From Zymoseptoria tritici IPO323 (taxonomy: Eukaryota; Ascomycota; Dothideomycetes; Mycosphaerellales; Mycosphaerellaceae): a stretch of 64,000 nt of DNA. Under the pieces are notes generated by a model. That model worked only from the letters and a program-made list of their open reading frames with translations. It had not been told where the DNA came from and made no database searches. Location of the stretch: the NCBI RefSeq assembly GCF_000219625.1, contig NC_018218.1:5022001-5086000 (forward strand), read 5' to 3'. Position 1 is the stretch's first letter; the number at the start of each line of letters is the position of its first letter. Positions 13,094 through 25,905 of this stretch are shown piece after piece. The position numbers and the translations under genes are program-made.

Positions 13094-14344
13094 ATGGCCG
13101 TAACCACAGTCACTACCGATGTCGACCGCGATCCTGTTATGCTCAAATTGATGCATGGCAAGTCGGCAGAGGAGCGCAATGCTTTCCTGTCTATGCTGAA
13201 GAAGGATCACAACACACACAAGACCGTCACCAGAGACTACGTCAACGCATGGGAGACCAACGGTGTCGCCCGCGACGACGAAGCAGCGCGAGACGACCGG
13301 AAGAGCAAGTACATGTCTTTGGTGAACAAGTAAGCCGCCCTCACGCAGACCTGTCTTACTGCGCACCGCTGACTTGGCCTGACAGCTACTACGATCTCGT
13401 CACGGACTTGTACGAAGAGGGCTGGGCGCAGTCCTTCCACCTCTGCAGCTTTGCGCCAGACGAATCGCTCTTGCAAGCTTTGGCCCGCCATGAGCACTAC
13501 CTCGCCCACCGCATCGGCCTGACCAAGGACATGACTGTGCTGGACGTCGGCTGTGGTGTCGGTAAACCAGCACGAGAGATCGCCACATTCACCGGCTGTA
13601 ACGTGGTCGGCTTGAACAACAACGCATATCAGATTGAGAGGGCAACAAGCCACGCCGCCAGAGAGAAGCTATCACACAAAGTGTCATTCGTCAAGGGCAA
13701 CTTCATGGTAAGCCCAGCTATTGCATTAACAAGTCCTTCTACGGAGAGCTGATCAAATTTGTCTTCAGGAAATTAACTTCCCCGAAAACACCTTCGACGC
13801 CGTATATGCCATCGAGGCAACCTGCCACGCTCCAACATTGGAAGGCGTCTACTCGCAAATCTACCGTGTCTTGAAGCCAGGCGGAACCTTTGGCGTTTAC
13901 GAGTGGGTCATGACGGACAAGTACAACCCCAAGGATCCCGAGCATCAAGCGATCCGACTGGGAATCGAGCGCGGCAACGGCATCTCCAACATGGTTCCAG
14001 CCAAAGAGGCGTACGGAGCCATGATCAAGGCGGGCTTCGTAGTTGAGGAGCGTGAGGATCTGGCTGAGCGTGCGGACTGGAAGCCGTGGTATGCACCACT
14101 GGCGGGCAACCTCGCCGGCTCGCGCAACATCACCGACTTCTTAGGCTACCTTCGCATGACACATGTCGGTCGATATGGCATTGGATGTTTGTTGCGATCG
14201 CTGGAGTTTGTCGGTCTTGCGCCGTCGGGGACCGCGACTACGGCGGCAGAGTTGTCGGATGGAGGCGATGCGCTCGTGGCCGGAGGCAAGCACGGTCTCT
14301 TTACGCCAATGTACCTGATGATTGGCAAGAAGCCTGTCGCCTGA
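13094..14344 (+). CDS. ERG6: Sterol 24-C-methyltransferase (ERG6)
   Basis: Three exons (13094-13329, 13386-13707, 13769-14344) give 377 codons, the normal ERG6 length. The introns are 56 and 61 nt. The enzyme transfers a methyl group from SAM to C24 of a sterol side chain, for example zymosterol to fecosterol, in ergosterol synthesis at the ER or lipid droplets. Diagnostic segments: 'HEHYLAHRIG', SAM motif I 'VLDVGCGVGKPAREI' (near residue 127), 'GLNNNAYQIERA', 'YAIEATCHAP', 'IYRVLKPGG' and 'FGVYEWVMTD'. The ATG at 13094 is chosen because it precedes the conserved 'EERNAFLSMLKKD'; upstream in-frame codons look like leader. A decayed duplicate of its 5' end lies at 25.9 kb. Two P450 genes follow. 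Confidence 0.95.
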
Positions 14345-15407
14345 GGTCAGATCAGTGGTGGACTTTGGGAAGATTGAGGAAGCATTGGATGCTGATAATG
14401 ACTCGCGAGAGGACACCTCATATAGATGTGTGAATGTTACTTCCGACCATGTTGACATGGACCAGAGTGAGCCATGCTGGGTCGTCTGGCCATGAACTTG
14501 AGTTGCAGCCAGACCGGTCGAGTGGCCAAGCTCGAAAGACGAGGCCTTCGCGGAAACTTCCATATCCTGTCACTTCGAGTTCCCTATCGAACCGAATGAG
14601 TCTGAGCACTCGAACGCCTCTAGGTAAGGATGGCAATCCTCCTCCTCAACGCCTGCCGATAACTTTCTCCAGGTCGCCGGCATGTACCGATGCGATGTTG
14701 TTCTTCCAATTCCTGCATCCTGGCGGGACCCGAATTTGTCGTCAGAGTCAAGAAGTCCACTTCAATAGCCTACCTCGTCGAAGGATGAATGCCTCGTCGT
14801 CAGCTGGAAGGCCGCATCGACCGGTCAAGCATGACCTGCCCTTCCTAGCCGTCCGCCATGGAGTGATCCACTCCGCTATCGCGAAACAATCTCAGGTCAA
14901 TCCCATTATGCGGCCCCAGTTCTCTCGCTTCGTGTACTACGGCGGAGGATCACCCGTCCTCCCCAGCCACTAGTGCTGGCAACTTGTCAGCTGTTCGCTA
15001 GTGACTAGTCTCCGTCTCCACACCTGCCATATTCGGCGATTCTCATTAGCTTATGTCCCTTGCACGCTGGCTCAGGCAATACTCATTGTGCGATGCACGA
15101 GCGCGCCCTATGCAAGCTTTCACCAACAAAGCTTCTGGACCTTCACCGGTGTGGATTCTGTTCCTTTATCAGCGTGATCCTTGATCCTTCGCCGGTGTAG
15201 TTCTCGATCCTTCGCCGGTGTGGTTCTCAATCCTCCGGCGAAATTACTGTTGTACATGAAGCCGAGCAAAGTTGATATCAAGGATGACAACTTGCCGTAC
15301 TTGTGTTCATCCGCAGAACTCCGTCATCCTTCTCCTGAGGTCACACAACCCGTGCGAGACTGATTCAGGGCCCTTCGTTCGTACTAGTAGATCTGCTATC
15401 TAGCCTA
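14345..15407. other. Intergenic with a short tandem repeat near 15.14-15.24 kb
   Basis: No gene supported between ERG6 and the first P450. The only structure I see is the repeat listed separately. Confidence 0.4.
15140..15240 (+). repeat. Imperfect 23-bp direct repeats
   Basis: The phrase CCTTCGCCGGTGTAGTTCTC occurs at 15186 and, with one change, at 15209. A diverged copy starts at 15140 (CCTTCACCGGTGTGG) and a truncated one ends near 15240. The unit is about 23 bp. It is non-coding. Confidence 0.6.
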
Positions 15408-17215
15408 TCACACAGCCTCTTCCCGGCGAGAAATAACGACATTGAAGTCCTTCTGAAAGAAAATGCCATAGCACAAGGACTTCCATGGTTGCGTAGCGTC
15501 CGCCAATGCCACATCGTACCGTCGTAGGACCTACTTAATGTCAGCGTTCACCTCCCAGCACCCATGACCGCCTGTGTATGATACGCACCTCGACAAAGAA
15601 CTTATTCAAGTTCATCATAGCAATAGGAATGCCGAGACACTTCGTATTGCCATAGCCGAAAATCAATCCATGCACCTGCGTCATGGCAACGAGCTGCTCA
15701 GGCTCCGCTTCGAGCCATCGCTCAGGTCGGAAGACATCTGCATCGGGACCATATACCGGGTCCAGCTGCAAGCCCCAGGCGTTGATGCCCACGAATGTAC
15801 CTGGAGGGATTCGATGGCCATGGAAAATATCGCCCTCGGGCGGGCTCACGCGCTCTCGCAGCTGAGTGATAGGTGGGTACCGGCGAAGACCCTCTTTGAT
15901 GCAGGCTTGGAGATATGGCATTTGCCGGGACTGCTCGTCGGCCACAGGGCTATTCAGCATTCCTTTTGCGGCGAAGTCATCGATTTCTTGTTGAAGTTTT
16001 CCGTAAACTCTTGGGTTCGAGATGATCATGAGCAGGATTGCTCTCATCGAAGTTGCTGTCGTGTCGGATCCGGCGACCCTTTGTTCCTTTCATCATCAGA
16101 CCCTGATGCTTTACGCTGAGATTTTGAGATGGTAGACACTTACAAGGAAATCGAGACTTCCGTCACCGCTTCGTCAGCAGTGATCCCGTGCTTTTTGAAC
16201 GCTCCAAGCATATCCCGCTCAGCTGGAGCTCCAGGGGCATAGCGTTTGTCGATCACCTCACGCGAGAGCTGCGAGATATCAGTCCTGCAGGGTCAATATT
16301 TGTGACGGAACTAGATCAGAAACATACCCCCATGATGACTCCAATTCCAGACTTGTCGCGAGCTGATGGAGTGATAAAGGGCCGCAGGAAGGGCACTTTT
16401 ACCAGAGTCCGCAGCAGCGTATTCAGCTCCAGGATGACCGAGAAATGCTGCACAATCGGCAATTGCGTCTCGATCGTTTGCAAGAAGTTGAATAAGTCCC
16501 TGTTCTCCCGAACGAACCCAAGCGGGTAGCCAAAGCACAAATGTGTGATAATATCGATCGTCAGATACTGGATAGGTCTCGCCAGATCAATGGGCTGTTT
16601 GCCATTGCCACATTCGGTGACTCGCTCTTCAAGCCAGGAGACAAACTCCATGACCCGGCTGGCGACATCTCTTTCCAGATTTTCCACTTCTTTGCCACCA
16701 TACCCGCCGGACATCTGATGGCGCAGATGATTGTGGCGGCCGGTATCTCGCTCCGAGACAATGTTTGTCACTTCTGGATCAATGCGGATTGAGTCGAACC
16801 ATGCTCCTCGCGTGTAGTGAGAGCGTGCAGCGAGTATGTGTTTGACAAGTTCGGGGTCACTGGTCAAAAGGTGATTCGGGCCAATGCGGGCGATCGGTCC
16901 ATACTGTTTGTTGATGTCGACCATGATCTTTGCGGAGTTTCCCGAGGCGATGGTCCGGCAGATCCATAGCCGGGTATATGCTGCAATTCCTGGACCTCGA
17001 TACTCGGCGAGATGGCGGTAACGTCTTGAAACTCTTGCCACAAGCGATAGTAGAATGGCTGAGAGGAGCAACACGGTCAAGGCTCTAAACGGTTGCTTTG
17101 TAATTTTCAAAATGTCGTCGCTTCGCATCACATCGACACCGATACCATTGAGATGACGCCGTGCGTCAATGGCGGTGAACCCGAATGAGTTGTTGAGTCC
17201 AGAGACAGAGTCCAT
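15408..17215 (-). CDS. Cytochrome P450, pisatin-demethylase-like
   Basis: Four exons (17215-16328, 16268-16144, 16078-15589, 15530-15408) give 541 codons, with introns of 58-65 nt. A membrane anchor lies near residues 45-65 ('ALTVLLLSAILLSLV'). P450 marks: I-helix 'AGSDTTAT' (about 340-347), K-helix 'EGLRRY', 'FRPERW', and haem loop 'FGYGNTKCLG' with the thiolate Cys near 495. Between the I- and K-helices it reads like the fungal group that includes pisatin demethylase; the substrate is unknown. The ATG at 17215 is the furthest upstream; the one before 'RSDDILKITK' is possible. It diverges from the next P450 across 491 bp, so the two may be co-regulated. Confidence 0.85.
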
Positions 17216-17706
17216 GGTTGTACGGACGGAATTTGAAGCGGTAGAACAGGAAAATCGTGAAGCAGTCGCTCAATGTGCTGACCAGAGGGACCGTCCATGA
17301 GTTATCAGTGCCAGAGTCCGGCTCCTTCAACCTGATCGGGCCACTGTTTAGACCCACTGCGGCTGTGAATCAGCTCCTTCAGGCTCACCACTCTCTCGAT
17401 CCACCACACTGTATGCCACGGTGGAGTGTGGTTGCATGAAGTTGCGAAGGATGCATTATCTTCCAGCCTCGCAATCATCGACAGCCTTGCATGATACCCG
17501 TACTCGTTTGATCCGCAGTAATAGCCACCAATAGCGTAGAACCGTACAGTGAGCCATGGAGAACTCGATGCCGGAGGATGCCTTTCAAATTATATCTGGC
17601 GACTGACGCACTCCGCCGAAAGCTTTATAGTCGCCAGGTCCACCATTCTCATTATCTGCTGCCCGCGGAATCGACATCTGCAAAGGATTGAATATTCCAG
17701 CCGGCC
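17216..17706. promoter_or_regulatory. Shared intergenic promoter region of two divergent P450 genes
   Basis: The start codons face away from each other across 491 bp. A CTTTATAG sequence near 17622 could serve the rightward gene. The arrangement suggests common control, which is inference. Confidence 0.35.
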
Positions 17707-19377
17707 ATGATCGCTTCAGCCATCTCTCCTACGGCGGCTGCCGTTGTCGCACTGGTCATCTTCTTTATCGTCCTTGTCGCACGTGGTCAGCCCGACCGGC
17801 GAGAGCCTCCACATCTCACGCCACGGGTTCCGTTGGTAGGACATGCTCTGGGAATCCTCTGCTATGGCGTCCCATACTACGCCAAGATTGCGTAAGTGTG
17901 ATGAAGATCTGGAAACGAGGAGCGACATGCTGACGAATTCTAGACACCAAACTTCGGCTCCAATATTCACCCTCGATCTCTTGGTGAATCGACTGTATGT
18001 CGTGAACTCGGCTAGAATGGTGGCCGCGGTTCAGAAGAGTCATAAGATCATCGCTTTCGATCCCTTCTTGACAGCAGCAGCTAACCGCATGGCTGGTATC
18101 AACGGACCGGGATTGAGATTGCTCCAGGAGACCCAAGCTGGCGGGAAAGGTGTCAATCAGGAGGTGCTGCATGCTATGATTCCGACCATGCTCGGTAGTG
18201 GACTGGACCAGATGAACCGAACGATGCTGCGAAAGTTGGGACCGTTGCTTGACGACATGATCAAGGATGCGCCCAAGACTCTGGACTTACACCAATGGTG
18301 TCAACGTACCATTACGACTGCCAGCTCAGAGGCCATATGGGGGTCCAAGAATCCATTCAGATCGGAAAAGGTCCGCGAGGACTTTTGGTAGGATGACTAT
18401 GACATGCAGTGCAACGGCAGGTGAGCATGAGCTGACTCCTTCACAGGTATTTCGAATCTCATCTCAGCATCCTACTTGCCAAGATATTCCCATCAGTTCT
18501 CGCGCGAAAGGCTTACCTGGCTCGCGAAACTGTCGTCAAGGCCATGCTTGAATTTGCCAAGTCGGGTGGTTACGACGATGAAGCATGCTCGGAACTTGCC
18601 ATCGCGCGCAGGAATACACAAGTGAAGGCCGGTGCTTCTGATCACGACATTGCCAGGTTAGAAACGGCGTTGAATATCGGCGTCCTCTCCAATACCGTAC
18701 CGTCGACGTTCTGGACCTTGTTCGACATTTACTCACGCCCACAGCTTCTCCAGCAAGTACGCAGCGAGATCGAAGAAAATGCCGTGGTTGTCGATCCCAT
18801 GACCAACGTCCACTCGATCGATCTTGGAGCCATCCGAGGAAGCTGTCCAATATTTGTGTCCGCATTTCAAGAAAGCCTCCGCGTCCACTCCAATGGTGCT
18901 CCGACTCGCATGGTGTACGAGGATGTCGTGCTCGACGGATCCTATCTCCTCAAAGCGGGATCCGTTCTGCAGATGTCCGCGCCATCTATCAATAGCGAGC
19001 AGCGACATTGGGGCCAGCAGGCGGCAGACTACAATCCTTTGCACTTCCAGAAAGATGCAGCGGATGTTTCAGCCAACAAGCCGCGGGCGTCCTCGTTCAT
19101 GTCCTTTGGTGCTTCGCCGAACATATGTCCCGGTCGACACTTTGCCGCAGCAGAAATTCTGTCCGTGGCCGCAATGCTGCTCATGCGCGTCGATATGATT
19201 CCGGTCAAGGGCTATTGGTGGACTCCTCGGCTGAATGCTTGGGCAATTGCAGCGTCCATGACACCTCCGATTGAAGAGTACCCGGTGAAGATCGTCCCGA
19301 GGAAAGAGGTGCAAGGAATCGAATGGGACTTTGTCGTCAGCGGCAAGAAAGATCGGTTTGAACTCATCACTGGATGA
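17707..19377 (+). CDS. Cytochrome P450 of the CYP7/CYP8-like type, lacking the usual I-helix acid/threonine pair
   Basis: Three exons (17707-17891, 17944-18387, 18447-19377) give 519 codons, with introns of 52 and 59 nt. An N-terminal anchor ('AAAVVALVIFFIVLVA') is followed by a proline-rich hinge. The haem loop is 'FGASPNICPGRHF' with the thiolate Cys at 437. The I-helix region reads 'NIGVLSNTVPSTFW' instead of the normal A/G-G-x-D/E-T-T. Such N-T-x-P-x-x-F-W sequences occur in oxysterol 7-alpha-hydroxylases and prostacyclin-synthase-like P450s, some of which rearrange peroxides without O2 activation. By inference the substrate is a sterol or oxidised lipid, which would fit the neighbouring ERG6. 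The real chemistry cannot be read from sequence. Confidence 0.85.
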
Positions 19378-20339
19378 GTGAGTGGAGCGAAGCGGAGCGA
19401 GAAGACTTTGTCGAAGACTTGATCTGTTTGGTATGCCGTACATCACTTCCCGCCAGTCGTCTGCAACATCGCTTCTGCTTCCGGCCCTGCTCTTGCTCTT
19501 GCTCCTGGTCACTGGCCGCCAGGCTCGTCGTATTCTCGGGCGACGCTGCAGGGGAGACGAGAGATAGATTCGACCACCATCGTGCGTATCGTTGCCATCT
19601 GGGCGATAAGGCGACGAAGGTAAGAGAAGGGATTGCGGTCCATTAAAGGTCGGAGGGGATGCCTCAGGCGTTCAATGCTGAGTCATGTAGAATATCCGGT
19701 CCTCGACCCATACTTCGAACCGATCGATCAGACTGAGACCTTTTCCTCCTGCGTCCATGTATCTACACTACCATCGACGTTTGTACCACTACAATGCTAT
19801 GTTACTTCGCGACTCGCATGGTCTCCGATCACGACATGGCTCGCCGGCCGGGCAGCTCAGCTGTGATTGAAGCACGAAGCGAGGCAACAGGCATGTGTTT
19901 GCGGCACAGCTACTTGAGCGATATGCTTTGTCGCTCGAACATGCCTCGTTGAGCGATATTCAGCACCGGAACGGAAATTGGACCTTTCTCAGGCTAGAAA
20001 GTCTGGGTCAGTCCGATCGCGGCTTGTACTCAGTTCTACGAATGTCCGCCTGGCGAAGAATTCGTCCGCAGCTTCCTGTTACGCATGTCTTCATGGGCGT
20101 GTCTTTGCTTGCATGTGACAGCAAGCATCTCAGCGGCAAAGCATGCTCCGCCTCAGCGATGCAGACTTATGCACGGCAGGGGAAGCTCTGGCGTCTAGTA
20201 CCTTGTCGCTGCACGGCGCTCGATCGATGCGATCAATGGGCGTCTGCCCAAGAATACTTGAACGATATCCTGCCAGAATGCGTCTGCCTCGTTGTCCTAC
20301 CGTCCGATGCTCACAATCTATAGTAACAATTGAACGACT
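19378..20339. other. Intergenic, nothing recognised
   Basis: No coding, repeat or RNA feature is supported between the second P450 and the NO VEIN-like gene. Confidence 0.45.
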
Positions 20340-23300
20340 ATGGCCTCCCACGATATCGCAAAGGCAGCCGTACAGCAGATTGCCAAAGACCTTGGGCACC
20401 TGCCCGATGCAGTACTAGAACGTATGGATGCAGACACCAGACGCTTGGTCGAGGAAAGTCTCCTTGCAAAGGACAAGATTGCAGGGCATGCAATCATAAC
20501 GTGAGCTATCATCTCCTCCTGCTTGAAGTCCTGCTGACCCTGTTCTGCCAGGCTCGCTCAGAACATCTATGGCAGCGATGCCAGATTTGTATTTGAGCTC
20601 CTTCAGAATGCCGACGACAATTGTTTTGAGAAAGCTACCGCTGCTGGAGCTGCTCCGTTCGTGTCCTTCCATGTCTACTCCGATCGGATCGTCGTCGAAT
20701 GCAACGAGGATGGCTTCACCTTGCAAAATTTGACGGCTATCTGTGCCGTGGGACAGAGCTCCAAGTCTACAACGCACGGCTACATTGGCGCTAAAGGTAT
20801 TGGATTCAAATCAGTGTTCATTGCCGCGTGGAAAGTTCACGTCCAATCCGGTCACTTCTCCTTCGATTTCAAACATAAAAAGGGTGATTCCGGCCTGGGT
20901 ATGGTGGTGCCGATCTGGCATGAAACCTCAGAGACTCTGCCATCACCAATGACCAGGATGACACTCTACCTTCATGAGACAAAAGGCGCGGAGCATCTCA
21001 ACGACATCCGCAAGACGGTGTTTGAGCAGCTTTCATCCCTCCAAGAGACTTCTTTGCTTTTTCTTCGCAAGCTGAAGAAAATAAACGTCAGCTTCTACGA
21101 TGCCAACGATCATCAGGCAAGCTCGAAGCTCTTCCAATGCGACAAAGGAAACGATCAGAACTTTCGTCTCGAGATTGTTCACACGACGCACTCCGGAGCA
21201 ACAAAGAAAGACACGAAGCGATTCCACGTCACAACGCACTTAGCGACCGGCTTGTCCGCGAGCGAATCAAGAGGTGCTGCTGCTGAGGCTGAGGTCATAC
21301 TGGCATTTCCATTGACGCATGACTTGAAACCTCTTCTCGAGAAGCAGGAACTGTTTGCCTTCTTGCCCGTTCGAAAGTCTGAATTTGAAGTATGGCCAAC
21401 CGCATATCTTATCCAGTCCACCGCTTCGCGAGTCCTGATTGACATGTCGTTTAGTTTATCATCCATTCCGATTTCGACACAACCGCTAGCCGTCAAGACA
21501 TCATGACCACCTCACGAAGAAATCGCGACCTACTCAACGCCATAGCCGATGCATTCAAGACGGCTGTGACTGAATTCTGCGGGCATCCTGAGCTGTGCTA
21601 CACCTGGCCCAACTTTCTGCCATCTCCGCAGTCTAAGAACGCAGTGTTCTGGTCAGCATTGAAAGACAAGATTCAACAACGACTGTGTAAGGTACCAATG
21701 CTCAAGGCCAGGCACGGTGATCAGCTTCGCCGCATAGACTCTGTCGTCATGCCTCATTCGAATTTCTTGGACGAAGCCGAGAAGCCGCTGCTCGACTATG
21801 ATGCTCAAAGCGCCTTCATAAGCCCAGCATATGCGCCCGAAGCTCGAGCTGCACTGAAGCACTATGGTCTCGAATCGATGAACTTCGATCTTGCCATGAT
21901 CTTGGTGCGTGCTGACCTAAATTTCACAGAGTCCATCATGAAATCACAGTCCACGAGCGAACATTGGCACTCAAGAATGGCGCAATTCCTCCGGACGAAC
22001 TTTTCATCTGCCGACAGCCGACTGCGAGGCTTGGAGCTCGTGCCGTTGAGTAGCGGCGACTGGACCTCGTTGGAAAGTGGAGCTTTGTACTTGCCAACCG
22101 CTCGAGGGATTAAAGTGCCCTCGGGTCTCAACATCAGAATCTTGGACTCTCGAGCGGCCGCCAATATCGATCGCAGAGAATTCTTCATGAAACATGGCGT
22201 TGAGGAGCCATCAGTGACCAGCTTGCGGCGCCTCATTGTTGCCGCTGTTCGCAAGCCTGTCAAACGCAGAAGCCTTTCGTCAGACATAGGGACTCACGCC
22301 CACTTCTTGTATCTCTCTCACTTTTGCGAGCCGGAGCTTTCCAGAACGGATGTTGCTGATTATCGCCTTTACACCTCAGAGGAATTGCTCCGGAATCCTC
22401 GCGAGGAAGATGTCTTCCTACCAACGAAAGATTTATATGGTGCCTCTGAGCTTCTGAAGGCAGGCCACGGCTTCCCAGGCCTAGATGTCGCCTTTGTCCA
22501 TCCATGGTATCTCAGTGATATTCCTATAGGCGCAGACCCAGGATGCCCTTCATGGAACGAGTGGCTGTACAAGACTCTCGAGGTCAGGCAGCGACTGCGC
22601 CTCGTCGCGAGAGGCGGCAAAGAGCTGTCAGAAGCATGGACGTATGTTGCCACGCACAGGCCAGACAAAGCTCTTGGTCTACTAGAGCACCTTTGGAAGT
22701 ACGAAGGATCCCTGATCTTGAAGAACGGCAAGCTCAAACTTCAAATAATGGACATGTGTGCGAGCAGACTTTGTTCGCCTCCACTGGACGTTCCATGGAG
22801 TCTGCAGCAAACATACATTCCACTTGCAGCCTTGAAAGCGCATCGCGAACGCTTCATGGAGCCCGAAGAACGATTCCCATTCCTGGACCTTTACCCAGAC
22901 ATGGCATCTGCACAGCTTCTTGTGAAGTGGGACTTCCTCCATGAGGCCTTCTCTGTCGGTATCGATGATGACCTTCGGTTCTTCTTGGATGTCTTGCTCT
23001 GGGTCAAGATATCAAATAAGGACTGCCCTAAAATCCCTCGTCATGAACGACTGATCGACGTTTACGTTGCTATCTATGCTAAATGTGCTGCATCACCAGA
23101 CCGAGAGCGTGCGCAGTACTCCGTGAGGTATGGAATACATCTACTTCATTCACTGCGAAATCTCACTGACGCCGATGCAGGGAGACTCCTGATCTTGTCT
23201 ATATTCCACCCTTGCATGGCCGTTCATTCCTCTGGGCCGCAACCGAAGACTGTTTCTGGGATGGTCCAACAGATACAAAGACCAAGCATTCACTGAAATA

Positions 23301-25794
23301 CATATACACCAAGTGCTTTGGGATTGAGCAGACGAAACATGTCGCTCGCTTCTTCTGCGACACTCTTGGGCTCAACAACGCAATCCTGGACGATTTGATA
23401 GAAGAGTTACGACACTTGGCAGAATATGACGAACAGGATTACGACCGAGTCTTGGACCTCTATAGACGCATCGCTGCAACTGTAGGCGATGAAGAGGGCT
23501 GGACGGCAATGAAGGATGGTGTGAGGCAAGTATCAAGGTGTCTGCAGGCGCCAAAGACATGTCAATCTGACGAATCACAGGAAGGCTTTCAGCGACCGAA
23601 AACTCATATTCGTGCCCAAGGGAGAGTCTGGTACGTGGTGCAGCACTAGCGAGTGCATTTGGTCCAGTTCGACCTCCATCAAAGGGAAGGTAACACTTCA
23701 GCAAGACTATGAAGATTTGGAAAACTTCTTCGTGGACATCATCGGGGTCAAGCGGCTGACCCTGCAGATAATATACGACGAAATACTGGGAATGGGGTCA
23801 GAAACTACAATTACCGAAGTGAAAAGTGCAGTACGGTGCCTTAATTCGGTTCTGCAGTCGAGCACGGAGCAGGTTGACCGGGAACCTTTGTTGCGGAAGA
23901 GCATTTTCCCAATCCGTCTTCCGGATGGAAGCAAAACCTTGGCGAATGCTGGCGCTGATTTCAGTGTTGGAGATCGCGACTATCTCATCAAGCAGTTCAG
24001 CGGTCTGATCAAGCTTCTCGACTTTGAGATGGAGGAAGTCCAAGATCTGCGACCGTTTCTTGAATGGACGCGAATAGCGAATCGATGTCTTTCGGTGGCG
24101 GTGAAGGAGAGGACGTTTGTGGGACCAGGAAGCACACGGCCAGTGGTTCTTTCGAACCTAGATCTCAAGCGAAAGGCCTATGCCTTCCTCCGGTGAGTAT
24201 TCTGTCGCGCTCATAGTGAGCGAGACTTGAGTCTTAACGTTCTTTAGCGTTGCGGCAAACTTCCGCAGTCCTCGATACGCCATGAATGGAACTGGATTCT
24301 ATCAGGAACTCCGATCCTTGAGGACCTTGGCGACAAATGAGATTCGGTCTGTGTCGAGCTTGTTCCAAGACGGGAAGTTAGTCGAACTGGAGAGCCAGGC
24401 AGGAGACGTGCACATCGAGGAACTTGGCGATGCCATCACGGTCTATGTTCCTCGAAACAAGGCCAAGCAACAGGTCTGCTATGCTTCAAAACTACCGGAG
24501 AAACTGGCAGCCTGGATCATGCAGCATCCCACCACAAACATCGAGGAAAGTGTCGATAGATCCTTGATCAGTGTCCTCATCGCAGTATTGAGTGTCACTC
24601 CAGCGGTGCTGAGCCCGATTCTCGACCACCAGGGGATCATCCAACTATCAATTGCCGATGCAGATCCCGAGACTGACAATCACGATGATACCGACGATGA
24701 GTCTGTGTCGAGCGAGGATGAGGCCGTTCCAGCTTCACAAGCTTCCCCCTCAGCCCCAGAGCCCGAGGTTGTCTTCGGAGGCGCTGGGCTTAGCTCATGG
24801 AGGTTTGCTCCCCGCACGAGTATTCCACGTCCCAACGGCGACACTTCCGAGGAGCCTGTCTCGAGCGAGGAGGAAGAAGAGACTGTGACATCTTCACGGG
24901 CCTACACTGGTTCCCGAGGTAGCTTATTCGGCCGGCCGCTGTTTTCTCCTGGCACGAGCGCTCCTCATTCTAACGCGAGTACATACCAAGAACTCCTCCA
25001 AAAGGTGGTACGAGCTGCGAGGACTGCTCGTTTCCCTTCAAAGGGGACATTCAGCATGTCTGCACTACGCAGCGCACTTCCAGAGGATGATGCCATAGGC
25101 TACAATGGTTTCGAAGCGACAGATCGATACCACCCTATCAACGCCGGCGAGCGTAACTTTGAGATCGGTGCCGCTGGGGAACTCTACGTGAGTAAATTGA
25201 AGAGGCATCGACGCGGAAGAGGGCAGTAAGCTAACCAAAGTACAGGTATTCGAGATCTTCAGCAACCTCAGCCCCGCGTTACGCTGTTGGAGCCGTGAAA
25301 ACTGGCAGAGCACCATCCGACATCGGGTCTCTGTACATCCCGACTACACAGGCCTCGAGAGGTGGAGCGGGAAGGAAACTGCAGACCTCGTTTACGACGA
25401 CGTTCTCGGCGAATTGACAAAACTTCTCATCGATCGTGGATACCTCGCAAGCAATGAGTGGGATGGACGTCGCCCGTTCTACTACATCGAGGTGAAGACA
25501 ACGACAGGATCGTGTGAGGCCCCGTTCTACATGAGCAAGGGGCAATATGAGAGGGTCAGAAAACGACAAAACGCCTTTGTGACAGAGAAGCTAATCAGTT
25601 TATAGATGACGGAGATCCACAACAAAGCCACGCGCGCGGAGATCTACATGGTCCTTCGAGTCTTCGAGATTGAGAATGAGAGGAAAGTCGCCATGAAGGT
25701 GTACATCGATCCGGCGCAGCACGAGCTTGATCGACAGTTAGTGTTCACTGGGGGCAACTGGACAGTCACGCCAGGCGTGGTGGGTATGTATTAG
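20340..25794 (+). CDS. NO VEIN-like protein: GHKL ATPase domain plus C-terminal DUF3883
   Basis: Eight exons (20340-20500, 20552-21389, 21455-23127, 23181-23525, 23581-24192, 24248-25187, 25246-25554, 25606-25794) join in frame to 1688 codons. Introns are 51-65 nt. Intron 4 uses a GC donor (AG|GCAAGT). Residues 55-200 form an HSP90/GHKL-type ATPase: N-box 'FELLQNADDN' and G-box 'GYIGAKGIGFKS'. A very long middle region has no recognised domain, followed by an acidic Ser/Glu linker near 1340-1430. Residues about 1515-1630 match DUF3883, beginning 'NFEIGAAGELYVFEIF' and containing 'FYYIEVKTTTGS'. The ExK resembles a PD-(D/E)xK nuclease core. Plant NO VEIN shares the layout; the fungal function is unknown. 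Confidence 0.85.
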
Positions 25795-25905
25795 CCTAGT
25801 CGAAGCTGGAAACTCCCCGTGTCCTCGTCGATCGCTCTGACAAGTCATTCTCCACTTTCGTGGCATCGACGAGACCAGAGAGGCCGCATCTGCAACAATC
25901 CACAG

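Noticed and set aside
14434..14973. Plus-strand 179-codon frame downstream of ERG6
   Set aside because: No domain, no splice support and ordinary random composition.
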